This document shows, in pieces, positions 54,901 to 64,000 of a stretch of 64,000 nt of DNA. The notes beneath the pieces are model-generated. The model was not told where the DNA came from. It ran no database searches and saw only the letters and a list, made by a program, of their open reading frames with translations. The translations under genes were made by a program, and so were the position numbers. Each line of letters opens with the position of its first letter. The first letter of the stretch is position 1. Where the stretch lies: contig NZ_JBEQCT010000001.1 of the NCBI RefSeq assembly GCF_046054155.1, forward strand, positions 434,001 through 498,000, given 5' to 3'. This DNA is from Celerinatantimonas yamalensis. GTDB lineage: Bacteria > Pseudomonadota > Gammaproteobacteria > Enterobacterales > Celerinatantimonadaceae.

Positions 54901-55107
54901 CTACGGTCGCTAGACGCTCATCAGCTTGCGTCAATGATGGCGGTGATATGGTTAGAATCTAAGTATCTTGCGTTTTTATTTTTAATGCCGAGAAATCTGT
55001 TTTTAGCAGATATAATCAGCGCTGTTATACCCCTAAAGGTTTGGTACAATCAAAGGCATTAAGGGATTTCATATCTACATTACGTATTACTATAGGAGCT
55101 ACCCCCC

Positions 55108-56211
55108 ATGAATGTTGCTGATCAGGTGATGGCGGTCAATAATGATCTTCCAATTCGGACTGCATTACCCGTGCACAGTGGTAAAGTGCGATCTGTCTAT
55201 TGGTTAACTGAAGATGATAGCCGTCGTCTCATCGAGGAAAAAAGTTACCCAGTCGCGGTCAATACTCCCTTAGCTGTGATGGTCATTAGTGACCGAATTT
55301 CAGCATTTGATTGTATTTGGCATGGTGAAGGGGGAATGCAAGGTGTTCCGGGTAAGGGGGCGTCGCTAAATGCAATTTCCAATTATTGGTTTGAACAATT
55401 TAAACATCAAGGCCTCGCTCAAAGCCATATTTTAGATATCCCTCATCCACTGGTTTGGATTGTACAAAAAGCTCGCCCAGTGATGGTCGAAGCGATCGCT
55501 CGTCAGTATATTACTGGCTCTATGTGGCGAGCTTACCAGCAAGGTGAACGTGAATTTTGCGGTATCCAGCTCCCTGAAGGCTTAAAGCAAAATCAGCCGT
55601 TACCTGAGTTACTGATCACGCCATCTACGAAAGGTGTTCTCGAAGGCATTCCTGGCGTGCCAGAAGCGGATGATGTTAATGTCTCGCAAAGTGATCTGCT
55701 GAAACATTATCAAGCATTTGGTTTTCGCAATGCACAAGATGTGGCTTGGTATGAACGTTTACTCAAAGAAGGATTCGCTACCATTAGTCAATTGCTAGCA
55801 AGCCATGACCAGATTTTTGTTGATACTAAATTTGAGTTCGGCTATGTCACTGATATTAATGGTGACGAGCAATTGATCTATATGGATGAAGTTGGCACGC
55901 CTGATTCTTCACGAATTTGGGATGGGGCAGCGTATCGGCGTGGTGAAATCATTGAAAACTCAAAAGAAGGATTCCGGCAGATGTTATTGAATCACTTCCC
56001 TGATCCCGATATTTTACTGAACAAAAATCGGATGACTGAGCGGTTTGCTCTGGCTCGTGACAATGCATTGCCAGCAGACGCAATGATGGCTCTATCGAAT
56101 ACCTATCGACACATTGCACAGACGATTACAGGGCAAAAAATTGAGCTCTCAAGTCATCCTAAGCAAGAGATCATTGACTGTTTGCGTGATAACTACCAAC
56201 TCATTGTATAA
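55108..56211 (+). CDS. purC: SAICAR synthase (phosphoribosylaminoimidazolesuccinocarboxamide synthase)
   Basis: The 367-residue enzyme joins CAIR and aspartate with ATP in purine synthesis. HSGKVRSVYWL, VISDRISAFDCIWHGE, VEAIARQYITGSMWRAY and IYMDEVGTPDSSRIW are intact. It is the long form found in Vibrio and Shewanella, not the 237-residue E. coli type. AGGAG precedes the ATG. recR begins 11 bp after its stop, so the two genes are probably cotranscribed. Confidence 0.95.
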   Translation: MNVADQVMAVNNDLPIRTALPVHSGKVRSVYWLTEDDSRRLIEEKSYPVAVNTPLAVMVISDRISAFDCIWHGEGGMQGVPGKGASLNAISNYWFEQFKHQGLAQSHILDIPHPLVWIVQKARPVMVEAIARQYITGSMWRAYQQGEREFCGIQLPEGLKQNQPLPELLITPSTKGVLEGIPGVPEADDVNVSQSDLLKHYQAFGFRNAQDVAWYERLLKEGFATISQLLASHDQIFVDTKFEFGYVTDINGDEQLIYMDEVGTPDSSRIWDGAAYRRGEIIENSKEGFRQMLLNHFPDPDILLNKNRMTERFALARDNALPADAMMALSNTYRHIAQTITGQKIELSSHPKQEIIDCLRDNYQLIV

Positions 56212-56222
56212 TTGGAAGCACA

Positions 56223-56825
56223 ATGAAATATACTCCAAGTCTTGATCAACTTATTCAAGCGTTACAGGCGCTACCCGGCGTTGGGCCTCGTAGTGCTCAG
56301 CGTATGGCGTTTACCTTGCTTGAGCAAAAGCGTGACCAAGCCAATATATTGGCCCAAGCCATGACACAGGCATTGACCCAAATTGGTCATTGTTCGCTGT
56401 GTCGTAACTTTTCTGAAGGTGACTCGTTGTGTCCAACTTGCCGGTCAGATAAACGACGCAATAGTGGACTGTTATGTATTGTGGAAAGCCCAGCAGATGT
56501 TGTTGCAATTGAGCAAACCGGTCAATATTCGGGGTTATATTTTGTTTTAATGGGGCGGCTATCACCCCTTGACGGCATTGGACCTGAAGATATAGGTCTC
56601 GATCTACTCGAACAACGCCTCCAGCAAGAGTCGATTAATGAACTTATTTTGGCTACTAATCCCACAGTAGAAGGTGAGGCTACTGCCTATTATATTGCAG
56701 ATCTTGCGAAGCAACATACCATCAAAGTGTCGCGAATTGCCCATGGTGTACCTATTGGTGGCGAATTAGACCATGTTGATGGAACGACGTTATCGCACTC
56801 ATTTGTTGGTCGCCAAGCATTTTAG
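56223..56825 (+). CDS. recR: Recombination mediator RecR
   Basis: The 200-residue protein helps RecO load RecA on gapped DNA. An N-terminal helix-hairpin-helix (LPGVGPRSAQRMAFTLLE) is followed by the C4 zinc finger (CSLCRNFSEGDSLCPTC) and the Toprim domain (LLCIVESPADVVAIEQTGQYSGLYFVLMGRLSPLDGIGP). In most gammaproteobacteria recR follows ybaB in the dnaX operon. Here it sits behind purC, and dnaX-ybaB at 59426-61964 ends without it. Confidence 0.97.
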   Translation: MKYTPSLDQLIQALQALPGVGPRSAQRMAFTLLEQKRDQANILAQAMTQALTQIGHCSLCRNFSEGDSLCPTCRSDKRRNSGLLCIVESPADVVAIEQTGQYSGLYFVLMGRLSPLDGIGPEDIGLDLLEQRLQQESINELILATNPTVEGEATAYYIADLAKQHTIKVSRIAHGVPIGGELDHVDGTTLSHSFVGRQAF

Positions 56826-56829
56826 ATAT

Positions 56830-56868
56830 CTTTTGCCGCAAAGGTTTAACCGCTTATAGCGGCAAAAG
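56830..56868. terminator. Terminator between recR and the DksA-like gene
   Basis: CTTTTGCCGC and GCGGCAAAAG form a 10-bp stem between convergent genes, followed by ATTTTAC on the plus strand. Confidence 0.65.
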
Positions 56869-56871
56869 ATT

Positions 56872-57246
56872 TTACAATGCAAATAAGTCTTGGCGTTTTT
56901 GTAAATGCCGTTTTGTTTCACATTTTTCACAGCGCTGTGTACACGGGTCAGCTTCTAATCGTTCTTCTTCGATGCTGTCCTCACAATCACTACAAATACC
57001 ATATAAACCTAATTCACCCTGACAAAGAGCCGCGTCAATTCGGCAAAGCTCATTTAATACCACCTCGATCCTAGGATCGACTAAAGTACAGGCATAATCG
57101 ATAAAATCGGCAGGTGGTAATTGTTGCAACTTAACGGCTTCTTGTCGCCACTGTGGTTCACTAGATTTTAACAATTGACTAATAAGTGCGTCTTTGGCCG
57201 TCATCATCATATCTTCTAGACGAGCCTGATAATGAGAATAATCCAA
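56872..57246 (-). CDS. TraR/DksA-family C4 zinc-finger protein
   Basis: A 124-residue protein with an N-terminal helical hairpin and a C-terminal zinc finger C-x2-C-x17-C-x2-C (starting CSDCEDSIEEERL), the spacing of DksA. An extra Cys lies four residues before the third ligand. The helical part is shorter than in DksA (151), and the acidic DxxDxA tip is not clearly present, so direct DksA-like control of RNA polymerase is uncertain. It resembles small DksA paralogues. Confidence 0.82.
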   Translation of the reverse strand: MDYSHYQARLEDMMMTAKDALISQLLKSSEPQWRQEAVKLQQLPPADFIDYACTLVDPRIEVVLNELCRIDAALCQGELGLYGICSDCEDSIEEERLEADPCTQRCEKCETKRHLQKRQDLFAL

Positions 57247-57375
57247 GATTGCTCTCCAGCTATGGGATCATTTAATAGAGGGAGTATAGGAAGCAGATCT
57301 GTTAACAGTTATGATATGAATCAACAAAAATGATGGTATCATTTGATTTGCAGGCCAACTCGCTGAATTTAAGTG

Positions 57376-57401
57376 ACTTGCTAGATAAAAACCTAGCAAG
57401 T
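57376..57401. other. 9-bp hairpin in the 309-bp gap upstream of the DksA-like gene
   Basis: ACTTGCTAG (57376-57384) pairs perfectly with CTAGCAAGT (57393-57401) around an 8-base loop. It lies between the dusC end (57556) and the DksA-like start (57246), both on the minus strand, and may end dusC transcription. Nothing else is seen in 57247-57555. Confidence 0.4.
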
Positions 57402-57555
57402 AGCCTATTATCGGTACTTTTGTCAAGATTATAAGCACTATTATTATATTTTCTTGGTCGATGAGTAATATATTAAATATTCCGTGTTATTTCTTGCGAT
57501 AAAATAGCTGGGTAAACAGACCTTTCGCACTACATAGTGTGTCATAAATTGGTCG

Positions 57556-58497
57556 CTACATTTGCTCAAGCTCTTGGATGAAGCATTGTAAAATAGCCTC
57601 GCCATCACGAAACGCTCGAATACGTCGAAATAGCCCATCTGCCTGAGGGTAACTTAATTTTAGATAGCTGAACCATTGCTTCGTTCGAGATGGGAAATAA
57701 ATAGTATTGTTATCATCTGTTGGATACTTTGCAAATTCGATTAATAGCGTTAATACATCAGACCAACTCATTTTGCTTGCATGGTGCTTAAGTACCGCTC
57801 CCAGATTGGGTGTTGCGACAGCCCCGCGCCCGACCATGAATGCATTCACCTGAGACTGTGCCCGACATTGCTCTAGCGAGTTTTGATCCCAAATTTCACC
57901 ATTGGCAACAATGGGAATCGTGATTCGTTGTTGGATTGTTGCAATCCATGGCCAATAGGCTGGAGGACGATAACCGTCTGTTTTGGTGCGAGCATGAACA
58001 GTAAGTTCATCCGCTTTAGCTTGAGCAACTGCATCAGCAATTTCTAACGTTTGCTGGGTATCTTCATAGCCGAGCCTAATTTTTGCTGATACCGGCTGTT
58101 CACATGGTACCGCTTCACGTACTGCTTTAATGATTTGGTAAATGAGTTCTGGTTCTTTAAGTAATACAGCGCCCCCGCGGCTATTATTGACCGTTTTTGC
58201 TGGACAGCCGAAATTAAGATCAATCCCAGGAGAGCCTAGCTCAATGGCTGTATTGGCATTTAATGCTAGCCACTGAGGACTTTGTCCTAATAACTGGACT
58301 CGTACAGGTGTTCCTGCGCGGGTTTTTCCCTCAGTGTGTAATTCAGGACAAAGTCGATAGAAGACTTTAGCGGGCAGCTTTTGCTCATTAACACGGATAA
58401 ATTCGGTCACGCATAAATCATAGCCACCTAAACTGGTAAGTAGTTGGCGCATTTGGGCATCGACAACACCCTCCATCGGGGCCAGTATAAGACGCAT
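57556..58497 (-). CDS. dusC: tRNA-dihydrouridine(16) synthase DusC
   Basis: The 313-residue FMN enzyme reduces U16 in the tRNA D-loop. A TIM barrel begins ILAPMEGVVD, the catalytic Cys lies in DLNFGCPAKTVNNSRGGAVLL, and SAKIRLGYED and LTVHARTKTDGYRPPAYW follow. The MEGVVDA start and the C-terminal helical domain favour DusC over DusA or DusB. The gene is monocistronic on the minus strand. Confidence 0.93.
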   Translation of the reverse strand: MRLILAPMEGVVDAQMRQLLTSLGGYDLCVTEFIRVNEQKLPAKVFYRLCPELHTEGKTRAGTPVRVQLLGQSPQWLALNANTAIELGSPGIDLNFGCPAKTVNNSRGGAVLLKEPELIYQIIKAVREAVPCEQPVSAKIRLGYEDTQQTLEIADAVAQAKADELTVHARTKTDGYRPPAYWPWIATIQQRITIPIVANGEIWDQNSLEQCRAQSQVNAFMVGRGAVATPNLGAVLKHHASKMSWSDVLTLLIEFAKYPTDDNNTIYFPSRTKQWFSYLKLSYPQADGLFRRIRAFRDGEAILQCFIQELEQM

Positions 58498-58689
58498 AAT
58501 TACTCCATGAGAGGAAACTTGCGCGTTTTATAGTAAAACGAGCAGAATGTCCAGTTATTCATTTAAAACTCATTGGGGGTAGAAGCTGATGAAATATAGA
58601 AGCGCGATAAAATTGCCTTTAAAGTGGAACTTTTCGTTGATCAGTGGTGGATAATTCAGCATTTGTTCGCCTCAATGACATATCAAACT

Positions 58690-58717
58690 TTGCATCTTGG
58701 CGACAAATTGCGATAAT
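58690..58717 (+). promoter_or_regulatory. Candidate promoter for apt
   Basis: TTGCAT (58690-58695), a 16-bp spacer and GATAAT (58712-58717) lie about 140 bp upstream of apt in the 360-bp gap after dusC. This would give a leader of more than 100 bases. Nothing else coding is seen in 58498-58857. Confidence 0.35.
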
Positions 58718-58811
58718 CCTTTTTACTGCTTGTGGTCTGTGTGTTGTTAATTGATCGGTTATTAGTGTTATATGCCAGAAAACATCATATATATGCATAC
58801 AGCGCCTAAAG

Positions 58812-58836
58812 GCCCATACCTTGCGATGGGCTTTTT
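58812..58836 (+). terminator. Terminator or attenuator in the apt leader
   Basis: GCCCAT pairs with ATGGGC around an 8-base loop and TTTTTATTT follows, forming a standard Rho-independent terminator only 22 bp before the apt start. No plus-strand gene precedes it since recR, so it most likely acts in the apt leader. Confidence 0.65.
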
Positions 58837-58857
58837 ATTTGAACAATTGGACTGAGT

Positions 58858-59403
58858 ATGAACCCAGAAACCCATGCTTTGATTAAACAAAGCATCAAAT
58901 CCATCCCTGATTATCCAAAACCAGGGATCATTTTTCGCGATGTTACCAGTTTGATGGAAAATCCAGTTGCCTATAAGGCAACGATCGATGAGCTGGTCCG
59001 TATTTATGCGGGTCGTCAGTTTACTAAAGTGGCCGGAACAGAAGCGCGTGGCTTCTTATTTGGAGCACCGCTTGCGTTAGCTCTAGGCATTGGTTTCGTG
59101 CCAGTGCGTAAACCAGGTAAACTACCTCGAGAAACGATTAGTCAAAGTTACGACCTGGAATATGGCACCGACCAAATTGAGATCCATAAAGATGCGGTGA
59201 ATGCTGATGATAAAGTGTTACTGGTTGATGATCTCATTGCAACCGGTGGTACAGCTGAGGCATCAGTGATTTTGTTACGTCGATTGGGTGCAACGATTGA
59301 AGACGCAGCTTTTGTCATTAACTTAGTTGACCTGCCCGGTCAAAAACGACTGGAACAATTGGGTATTAATGTCGTCGATTTGATTCAATATCAAGGCGAT
59401 TAG
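58858..59403 (+). CDS. apt: Adenine phosphoribosyltransferase
   Basis: The 181-residue salvage enzyme makes AMP from adenine and PRPP. IPDYPKPGIIFRDVTSLMENP, GTEARGFLFGAPLALALGIGFVPVRKPGKLP and the PRPP motif VLLVDDLIATGGTAEAS are intact. The ribosome site is weak (GGA, 9 bases upstream). dnaX follows by 22 bp, the usual apt-dnaX-ybaB order. Confidence 0.96.
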   Translation: MNPETHALIKQSIKSIPDYPKPGIIFRDVTSLMENPVAYKATIDELVRIYAGRQFTKVAGTEARGFLFGAPLALALGIGFVPVRKPGKLPRETISQSYDLEYGTDQIEIHKDAVNADDKVLLVDDLIATGGTAEASVILLRRLGATIEDAAFVINLVDLPGQKRLEQLGINVVDLIQYQGD

Positions 59404-59425
59404 TGATTCCTTGGGGAGTGCAGTA

Positions 59426-61570
<2,145 letters not shown>

Positions 61571-61637
61571 GCAGGCTTGATTTTTGACTTGAAAATCAGG
61601 TTTAATTGCCAACAACGCGATTACAGAGAGAGAGATT

Positions 61638-61964
61638 ATGTTTAAAGGTGGAATGGGTAACCTGATGAAACAAGCGCAGCAGATGCAAGAGCGCATGAAA
61701 CAGGTTCAAGAAGAGATTGCCAGCATGGAAGTGAATGGTCAATCAGGCGCAGGGCTAGTTAAAATCACAATGACCGGGAATCATAATGTTCGGCGTGTTG
61801 AGATAGACCCGAGTTTACTTGAAGACGACAAAGAGATGTTGGAAGATTTAATCGCCGCTGCCATTAATGATGCTAGCCGCCGCGTTGAAGAAACCACGCA
61901 AGAAAAAATGGCGGATGTGACCGGTGGTATGCAGTTACCACCTGGGATGAAAATGCCATTCTAA
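61638..61964 (+). CDS. ybaB: YbaB/EbfC nucleoid-associated protein
   Basis: A 108-residue DNA-binding protein with the family start GGMGNLMKQAQQMQERMKQVQEEIASMEVNGQSGAGLV, the VRRVEIDPSLL segment and the PPGMKMPF tail. AGAGAGAG precedes the ATG. It is 67 bp after dnaX. recR, which normally follows, is absent; a terminator comes next. Confidence 0.95.
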   Translation: MFKGGMGNLMKQAQQMQERMKQVQEEIASMEVNGQSGAGLVKITMTGNHNVRRVEIDPSLLEDDKEMLEDLIAAAINDASRRVEETTQEKMADVTGGMQLPPGMKMPF

Positions 61965-61985
61965 GTCATTTGAAGTTTAAGTAAC

Positions 61986-62012
61986 AAAGCGGGCTTATGG
62001 CCCGTTTTGTTT
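61986..62012. terminator. Terminator between ybaB and nagC
   Basis: AAAGCGGGC and GCCCGTTTT pair, followed on the plus strand by a T-rich run (TTTTGTTTGTTTT). It lies between convergent genes. Confidence 0.8.
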
Positions 62013-62018
62013 GTTTTG

Positions 62019-63218
62019 CTAGCTGAGTTGACGGGTGATAAGTTCCATAAGTAACTCGCCATCAAGCATTGCGCGTTTAATTAGAGCCAGCCCGCCTATC
62101 GTAGGATGGTTTTGAAAATGAGCCGCTCTCAGCTCAAGTTGTTGATAAAAAGTGGGTAGTGTCTGCTGAGCTAATACTTTTCTTAATTCTGCAAATAAGA
62201 GATCACCAGATTGACAAATTTCCCCCGACAATAAGATGACTTGGGGATTGAGCAGATTAACGACCGAAGCGAGCGTTTTGCCTAGCGCCTGCACGGCGTG
62301 CTTGACTAGACGTTCACACAGATCATCACCTTCAGCGGCTAATTGATAGATATGCTCAATAGGATCATCGGCTATCAATCGACTACTCACGCCTTGTTGA
62401 AGAGAGCGATGTGCTTGGCGAAGTATTGCTGGGTTAGAACAGATGGTTTCTAAGCAACCAATGTGGCCACAATGGCAATGTTCACCAAATGGATCCACCT
62501 GAATATGACCAATTTCAGCTAAATCGCGCCGGTCGTGCATAAAAACTTGAGCATTCATGATGATCCCAGCACTTGTCCCTGTATGAATGCTGACTAAAAC
62601 GCTATCATCGATATTGGTCGCTTGACCAAAATAGTGCTCAGCTAATGCCATGGCTCGCGTATCATTGCCGATAAAAATAGGTAGCTTTAACGCCTCATTG
62701 AGATAGGTCTTTAAAGGGACATTGCTTAGCTCATAATAGGGTGCATAACGAATAATTCCGTCACCAGAGGAAACTAATCCAGAAAGGGTCAGTGCTAATG
62801 CCATTGGTGCTGAATTTAACGTTTTGATAAACGTTTCTATTAATCCTAGTAACTTAGGCAGCAACTGTGACTCAGGTTGAGCAGGCAGCTGGTAAGCTTG
62901 TTTAGCATAGACATAACCTGTTAAGTCATAAACCGCTAAATCGAGATAACCCCGGCCAAGGCGAACACTGATAAACCGAAACGATGTTTCACTCATTAAG
63001 GATGTCGCTCGCCTTCCGCCCGTCGATTGTTGTTGCGCAACCTCTCGGATGAGTTTTGCACTTAACAATTGGCGCGTAATTTTAGTAATGCTTGCGGCTG
63101 CTAGTTGGCTGAGCTCAGCAATTTGGACGCGAGAGATTGGGCCTTGTTGATCAATAAGTCGATAGACTGCAGCGGTGTTGATCTGTTTAACACGTTCAAT
63201 ATTAACAATATTTTTCAT
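62019..63218 (-). CDS. nagC: NagC, ROK-family repressor of amino-sugar genes
   Basis: A 399-residue regulator with an N-terminal winged helix (VKQINTAAVYRLIDQQGPISRVQIAELSQLAAASITKITRQLL) and a ROK domain with GNDTRAMALAEHYFG and the zinc motif CHCGHIGCLETI. It matches NagC, which senses GlcNAc-6-phosphate and represses nag genes, rather than Mlc. The start is uncertain. The ATG at 63218 lies 1 bp after the nagA stop; another in-frame ATG at 63245 would overlap nagA by 26 bp. Neither has a good ribosome site, so translational coupling to nagA is likely. Confidence 0.93.
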   Translation of the reverse strand: MKNIVNIERVKQINTAAVYRLIDQQGPISRVQIAELSQLAAASITKITRQLLSAKLIREVAQQQSTGGRRATSLMSETSFRFISVRLGRGYLDLAVYDLTGYVYAKQAYQLPAQPESQLLPKLLGLIETFIKTLNSAPMALALTLSGLVSSGDGIIRYAPYYELSNVPLKTYLNEALKLPIFIGNDTRAMALAEHYFGQATNIDDSVLVSIHTGTSAGIIMNAQVFMHDRRDLAEIGHIQVDPFGEHCHCGHIGCLETICSNPAILRQAHRSLQQGVSSRLIADDPIEHIYQLAAEGDDLCERLVKHAVQALGKTLASVVNLLNPQVILLSGEICQSGDLLFAELRKVLAQQTLPTFYQQLELRAAHFQNHPTIGGLALIKRAMLDGELLMELITRQLS

Positions 63219-63219
63219 A

Positions 63220-64000
63220 TTATAAAGTGATAAGTTGACCGCCATTCACCACTGCACTGACTTGGTAATGATCATTCAGAATGACCAAATCAGCATAATA
63301 ATGTTGACGTACTCGGCCAATCATATGATCCATATTTATGGCACGAGCAGGATAGAGTGTTGCCATCCGAAGGGCCTCTAATTGGCTTAGACCAACATTT
63401 TGAACGCAGTGGCGAACTGCTTCATTCATTGTTAATGATGAGCCGCCTAGTGTGCCATCGTCTCCGACACAGAGCCCGTCTTCAACACGAATCGTGCGTC
63501 CGACAAATTCAAATTGCTCAACGTTTGAATTTGCAGCGGCGGTGGCATCAGTCACCAAATAGAGGTGTTCACCGAGTTGACGTTTAGCTATACGAACACT
63601 GGCAAAATCCATATGCAAGCCATCGACAATAATCCCAGCATAGACGTCATCACTGTCAAAAATAGCGCCAAGAACGCCTAAATCACGACCTTTTAAGCCG
63701 CTCATTGCGTTATATATGTGGGTGGCATAACCTGCGCCAGCATTAAAAGCTGCTTTGGTCTTCTCATAACTGCCATTTGAATGACCGACTGACACTCTGA
63801 TGCCGCTGCTTGCCAATTGCTGAATCTGTTCTGGCATCACATTTTCAGGCGCAATAGTTAACATAGCAATCTGCGCGCGATGTTGCAGTAAATGCTCGAT
63901 ATCGGCTTGGGTCAAGGGACGAATAAATGCTTCAGTATGGATACCTTTCTTTGCCTTGGAGATGAAAGGGCCTTCTAAATGAAGTCCTGGCATACGCATT
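63220..64000 (-). CDS. nagA: N-acetylglucosamine-6-phosphate deacetylase (C-terminal part, runs off the window)
   Basis: About 260 residues of the C-terminal two thirds of NagA are visible; the N-terminus lies beyond 64000. The enzyme deacetylates GlcNAc-6-phosphate to glucosamine-6-phosphate. LHLEGPFI with the metal-binding Glu, SVGHSNGSYE, ATHIYNAMSGL, IVDGLHMD and VTDATAAAN carry the conserved His, Asp and substrate contacts. It is upstream of nagC with essentially no gap, as in the E. coli nagBAC operon. Confidence 0.95.
   Translation of the reverse strand, partial: MRMPGLHLEGPFISKAKKGIHTEAFIRPLTQADIEHLLQHRAQIAMLTIAPENVMPEQIQQLASSGIRVSVGHSNGSYEKTKAAFNAGAGYATHIYNAMSGLKGRDLGVLGAIFDSDDVYAGIIVDGLHMDFASVRIAKRQLGEHLYLVTDATAAANSNVEQFEFVGRTIRVEDGLCVGDDGTLGGSSLTMNEAVRHCVQNVGLSQLEALRMATLYPARAINMDHMIGRVRQHYYADLVILNDHYQVSAVVNGGQLITL

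Noticed and set aside
54579..55062. Three short plus-strand frames of 60-70 codons treated as separate genes
   Set aside because: They are successive frame-shifted pieces of the single decayed HAD phosphatase, except the last part, which is spacer.

Overview
The window reads as chromosomal DNA of a marine-type gammaproteobacterium. The run roxA-purB-hflD-mnmA-rluE / icd / cspD / clpS-clpA / infA-bpt-aat / trxB / lrp-ftsK-lolA-rarA-serS is the order expected in Vibrio, Aeromonas, Shewanella and relatives. The 367-residue PurC, the DUF3634 and DUF2982 proteins and the AraC-putA arrangement also fit that part of the class. A genus such as Celerinatantimonas is only a guess. The DNA is fairly AT-rich, coding is dense, and there is no rRNA, CRISPR array, prophage or intact insertion sequence.

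Layout. 1-7200: class I fumarase, a lipoprotein, a chemoreceptor, the hexR/glk divergon and two serine tRNAs. 7200-8400: a 720-bp stretch without a gene, then a GNAT acetyltransferase. 8365-17463 is one long minus-strand amino-acid block. It starts upstream with dgcN, dgcA and a D-amino-acid aminotransferase, continues with an unrecognised 438-residue protein and an AraC regulator, and ends with PutA plus a separately encoded PutA-type C-terminal domain. Alanine racemase is divergent from dgcN. Together these genes can convert D-glutamate and other D-amino acids to L-glutamate and keto acids, and proline to glutamate. 19277-26978: greB, a gamma-glutamylcyclotransferase-like protein, kdgK, a 497-bp element with terminal inverted repeats, two small membrane proteins, a second chemoreceptor and a HAD-family phosphatase-like protein. 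27064-32731: asnB, a CPA2 antiporter, a DUF2982 protein and roxA.

32781-51546 is the conserved housekeeping core: purine synthesis, tRNA and ribosome modification, isocitrate dehydrogenase, the ClpSA/Aat/Bpt N-degron machinery, thioredoxin reductase, Lrp, FtsK, LolA, RarA and SerRS. 51605-57246: two membrane proteins, a small unknown gene, the wreck of a HAD phosphatase gene, purC-recR and a DksA-like zinc-finger protein. 57556-64000: dusC, apt-dnaX-ybaB and nagC-nagA, with nagA running off the right edge.

The most striking non-gene signal is in dnaX. Two copies of the A-AAA-AAG slippery heptamer lie 24 bp apart, each followed at once by a stop in the -1 frame, and a perfect Shine-Dalgarno-like AGGAGGG precedes the second. 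This is the architecture that makes the short gamma subunit, present in duplicate. Other signals worth following are AGATTA palindromes and a possible leader peptide between dgcN and alr, the split PutA C-terminal domain, the unrecognised gene inside the D-amino-acid cluster, a terminator just before apt, and recR relocated next to purC.
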